DNA of 64,000 bases from NCBI RefSeq assembly GCF_036985505.1, contig NZ_BTGQ01000006.1, forward strand, positions 1-64,000, in the 5' to 3' direction. Made by a program: the position numbers and the translations under genes. This DNA is from Croceitalea sp947503285 (GTDB taxonomy: Bacteria; Bacteroidota; Bacteroidia; Flavobacteriales; Flavobacteriaceae). How positions within the stretch are numbered: the first letter of the stretch is position 1; every line of letters begins with the position of its first letter. This document shows positions 62,574-64,000 of the stretch, piece by piece. The notes beneath the pieces are model-generated. The model was not told the DNA's origin, searched no databases, and was given only the letters and a program-made list of their open reading frames with translations.

Positions 62574-63125
62574 ATGAAAGCAAAGTTATTTTTCATTACG
62601 GTGTTGTTTTGTCTTGCGGGTTCAGCCGTTTCAGGCCAAATGCGGGGGAACCTTGCCTCTTCGGTCGGAGTGAGCGGTGGCTATGTCGAGGATGGATACG
62701 GCATTATGGGAACGTTCAATTTTCATCCCAATCGGTTCCAATATTTTCAGATAAGTGTTTTGGCCGCAATTGCCGAGGACAAGGGTGCCCAATATATTCC
62801 CTATAATATTTTCACTATTCAGCCGGGGCTGTACTATCGTGTATTCATGGCGCCTCGAAGAAAAAATTTTAGCCTTTTCCTCGGTGGCGGTGGGCTGTTC
62901 GGATACGAGGTCATCAATAACGGAAGCAATGAACTGCCCACCGGTGCCCTTATCAATGGTAAAAGCCAGTTTATTTATGGCCTGTATCTCGGTGCGGAAA
63001 TGGAAATAGGCCTGAGCAATGATTTTTCGCTATTGGTCAAGGCCAACGAATACTACCATGTCAATTCGGACGTGGGAAATTTTTATCCGTATGTCGGCGT
63101 CGGCCTACGGTATTTTTTGTTTTAA
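62574..63125 (+). CDS. traO: conjugal transfer protein TraO-like outer-membrane protein
   Basis: A 183-aa exported protein with a signal peptide (MKAKLFFITVLFCLAGSAVSG) and regular amphipathic beta strands. It ends in an aromatic-rich C-terminal strand (YPYVGVGLRYFLF), the signature of small outer-membrane barrels. The size and place after TraN fit TraO. It may form part of the outer pore. Followed after 11 bp by the lipoprotein gene. Confidence 0.8.
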   Translation: MKAKLFFITVLFCLAGSAVSGQMRGNLASSVGVSGGYVEDGYGIMGTFNFHPNRFQYFQISVLAAIAEDKGAQYIPYNIFTIQPGLYYRVFMAPRRKNFSLFLGGGGLFGYEVINNGSNELPTGALINGKSQFIYGLYLGAEMEIGLSNDFSLLVKANEYYHVNSDVGNFYPYVGVGLRYFLF

Positions 63126-63136
63126 AAAGCGACGTT

Positions 63137-64000
63137 ATGAAATTCAATACCCCACAACGCATAGTCGCCATAGGTTCGCTATGCATAATATTTATAATTG
63201 CCTGTAGCAAGGACTTTGAAGGAATAGTGCAGGATTCCTTCGATTTCACCTTTGATGGTAACAACGAGGAAAACGGTTTTGTATTTGAAGCTGCAAGAAC
63301 GGATTTCAGCTTGGAACCAGAGCGGATGGTCTCCACCGTTTCCTATTTCATGAAATATAATATCCTTGACGGAAAAGGCTATTATTTAGGTACGGAAAAC
63401 GATACCATCCGCGAAAATGACACCATTTTGGTCAAGGACTTTGACCTATCCTACCGGTATATGCCCATCGATACGGGTATGCATAAAGTCAAGGTATTGG
63501 CCTGGGATTCAAACCAATTGCAAAAGGAGTTGGAGTTGGCCTACAATGTCAAGTACGCCAGTTTCAGCTTTCTCTTGGGAAAGGGTACCGGGGATTTCAT
63601 TATCAATAGTCGGAATCCCGTAAATGTAACCTTGCTACGGGACAAGAACACGGTAGCTCCGGATGGGGAATCGACCGAGGAATTTGGGATTACCTACCAA
63701 CTGGAAGATGGTTCTGGCAAGCTCCATTTGGACGATGTTACCTACGATGCGGGAACCCCGTTCAAGTTGCCCAAGGGCATTACCGAATTTGGCTACCTTC
63801 CAGAAACCTTGGGCGAGCATAAATTGACCATGGTTGCCAGGGCTCCCGATGGGGCGTCCCTGACGAACGAGCTGCTGCTGACAGTCGGAAATGTCAATTT
63901 CACGTTCAGGGCGACGGCGGCATCCTCACAAGTGGAGCTGGACACCAATCTAGCAATCAATATCGATTTGCAGACACAGGACGGGGAAAGCGAAGTTACC
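63137..64000 (+). CDS. lipoprotein of repeated TraQ-like/Ig-like domains (partial)
   Basis: An open frame of 288 codons runs from ATG 63137 to the window edge without a stop. The N-terminus has a lipoprotein signal with lipobox IIAC (Cys 23). At least two homologous domains follow, about 34-140 and 142-251, each with a Y-x-P...G-x-HK core (YMPIDTGMHKVKV, YLPETLGEHKLTM). A third begins near 253. The domain pattern recalls DUF3872/TraQ and Ig-like folds, but TraQ is usually a single unit. It may be a surface protein of the conjugation apparatus. The end lies outside the window. Confidence 0.75.
   Translation, partial: MKFNTPQRIVAIGSLCIIFIIACSKDFEGIVQDSFDFTFDGNNEENGFVFEAARTDFSLEPERMVSTVSYFMKYNILDGKGYYLGTENDTIRENDTILVKDFDLSYRYMPIDTGMHKVKVLAWDSNQLQKELELAYNVKYASFSFLLGKGTGDFIINSRNPVNVTLLRDKNTVAPDGESTEEFGITYQLEDGSGKLHLDDVTYDAGTPFKLPKGITEFGYLPETLGEHKLTMVARAPDGASLTNELLLTVGNVNFTFRATAASSQVELDTNLAINIDLQTQDGESEVT

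Overview
The window reads as a Flavobacteriaceae (Bacteroidota) chromosome carrying a large integrated conjugative element. The host assignment rests on three things seen here: promoters of the Bacteroidota type (TTG, 17-23 nt, TAnnTTTG), few Shine-Dalgarno sites, and typical flavobacterial proteins (a TonB-plug/MG2-like surface protein, 7TM-HD phosphodiesterase, fused aspartokinase/homoserine dehydrogenase).

Region 1, about 1-24,950, is chromosomal backbone. It holds tRNA-Pro and tRNA-Ser, a TonB-plug protein, a PgpH-like HD phosphodiesterase, a thiolase, an NlpC/P60-like protein whose catalytic Cys is Ser, a TPR protein, gyrA, clpC, a bifunctional NAD(P)HX repair enzyme and a complete thr operon (thrA-thrB-thrC). 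A Thr/Ile-rich leader peptide not previously called as an ORF precedes the thr operon. Then follow gcvT, glsA, an SDR reductase, pterin dehydratase and a YebC-family regulator. The first 60 bases hold tandem repeats that may belong to another element beyond the left edge.

Region 2, from about 24,950 to beyond 64,000, is an integrative conjugative element (ICE). It opens with a tyrosine recombinase just downstream of the yebC terminator, followed by a small HTH protein, a relaxase with an overprinted coiled-coil ORF, and a MobC-like accessory protein. Cargo and maintenance genes follow: two unknown genes, an AbiE toxin-antitoxin pair, a strongly folded non-coding segment, a PRTRC gene cluster (E, C, F-like, B, ThiF) and an AT-rich three-gene cassette. 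That cassette (nuclease-like protein with an internal winged helix, Hanks-type kinase, unknown 399-aa protein) is the best candidate here for an undescribed, possibly defensive, system.

Region 3, 38,900-64,000, is the transfer machinery. A divergent promoter with a shared palindrome near 46,765 drives a leftward operon (M23 peptidase, three unknowns, a 1,671-aa methylase-helicase) and starts a rightward series. The rightward genes encode two primase-like Toprim proteins, a type IV coupling protein, an XRE regulator, a ParA with an array of palindromes in front of it, and Tra proteins of the Bacteroidota type (D/E/F/G/I/J/K/M/N/O). The series ends in a lipoprotein of repeated domains cut by the window edge. 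Transfer and PRTRC genes look more GC-rich than the chromosome and than the three-gene cassette. The distal end and attachment site of the element are outside the window. All assignments come from reading motifs; no searches were run.
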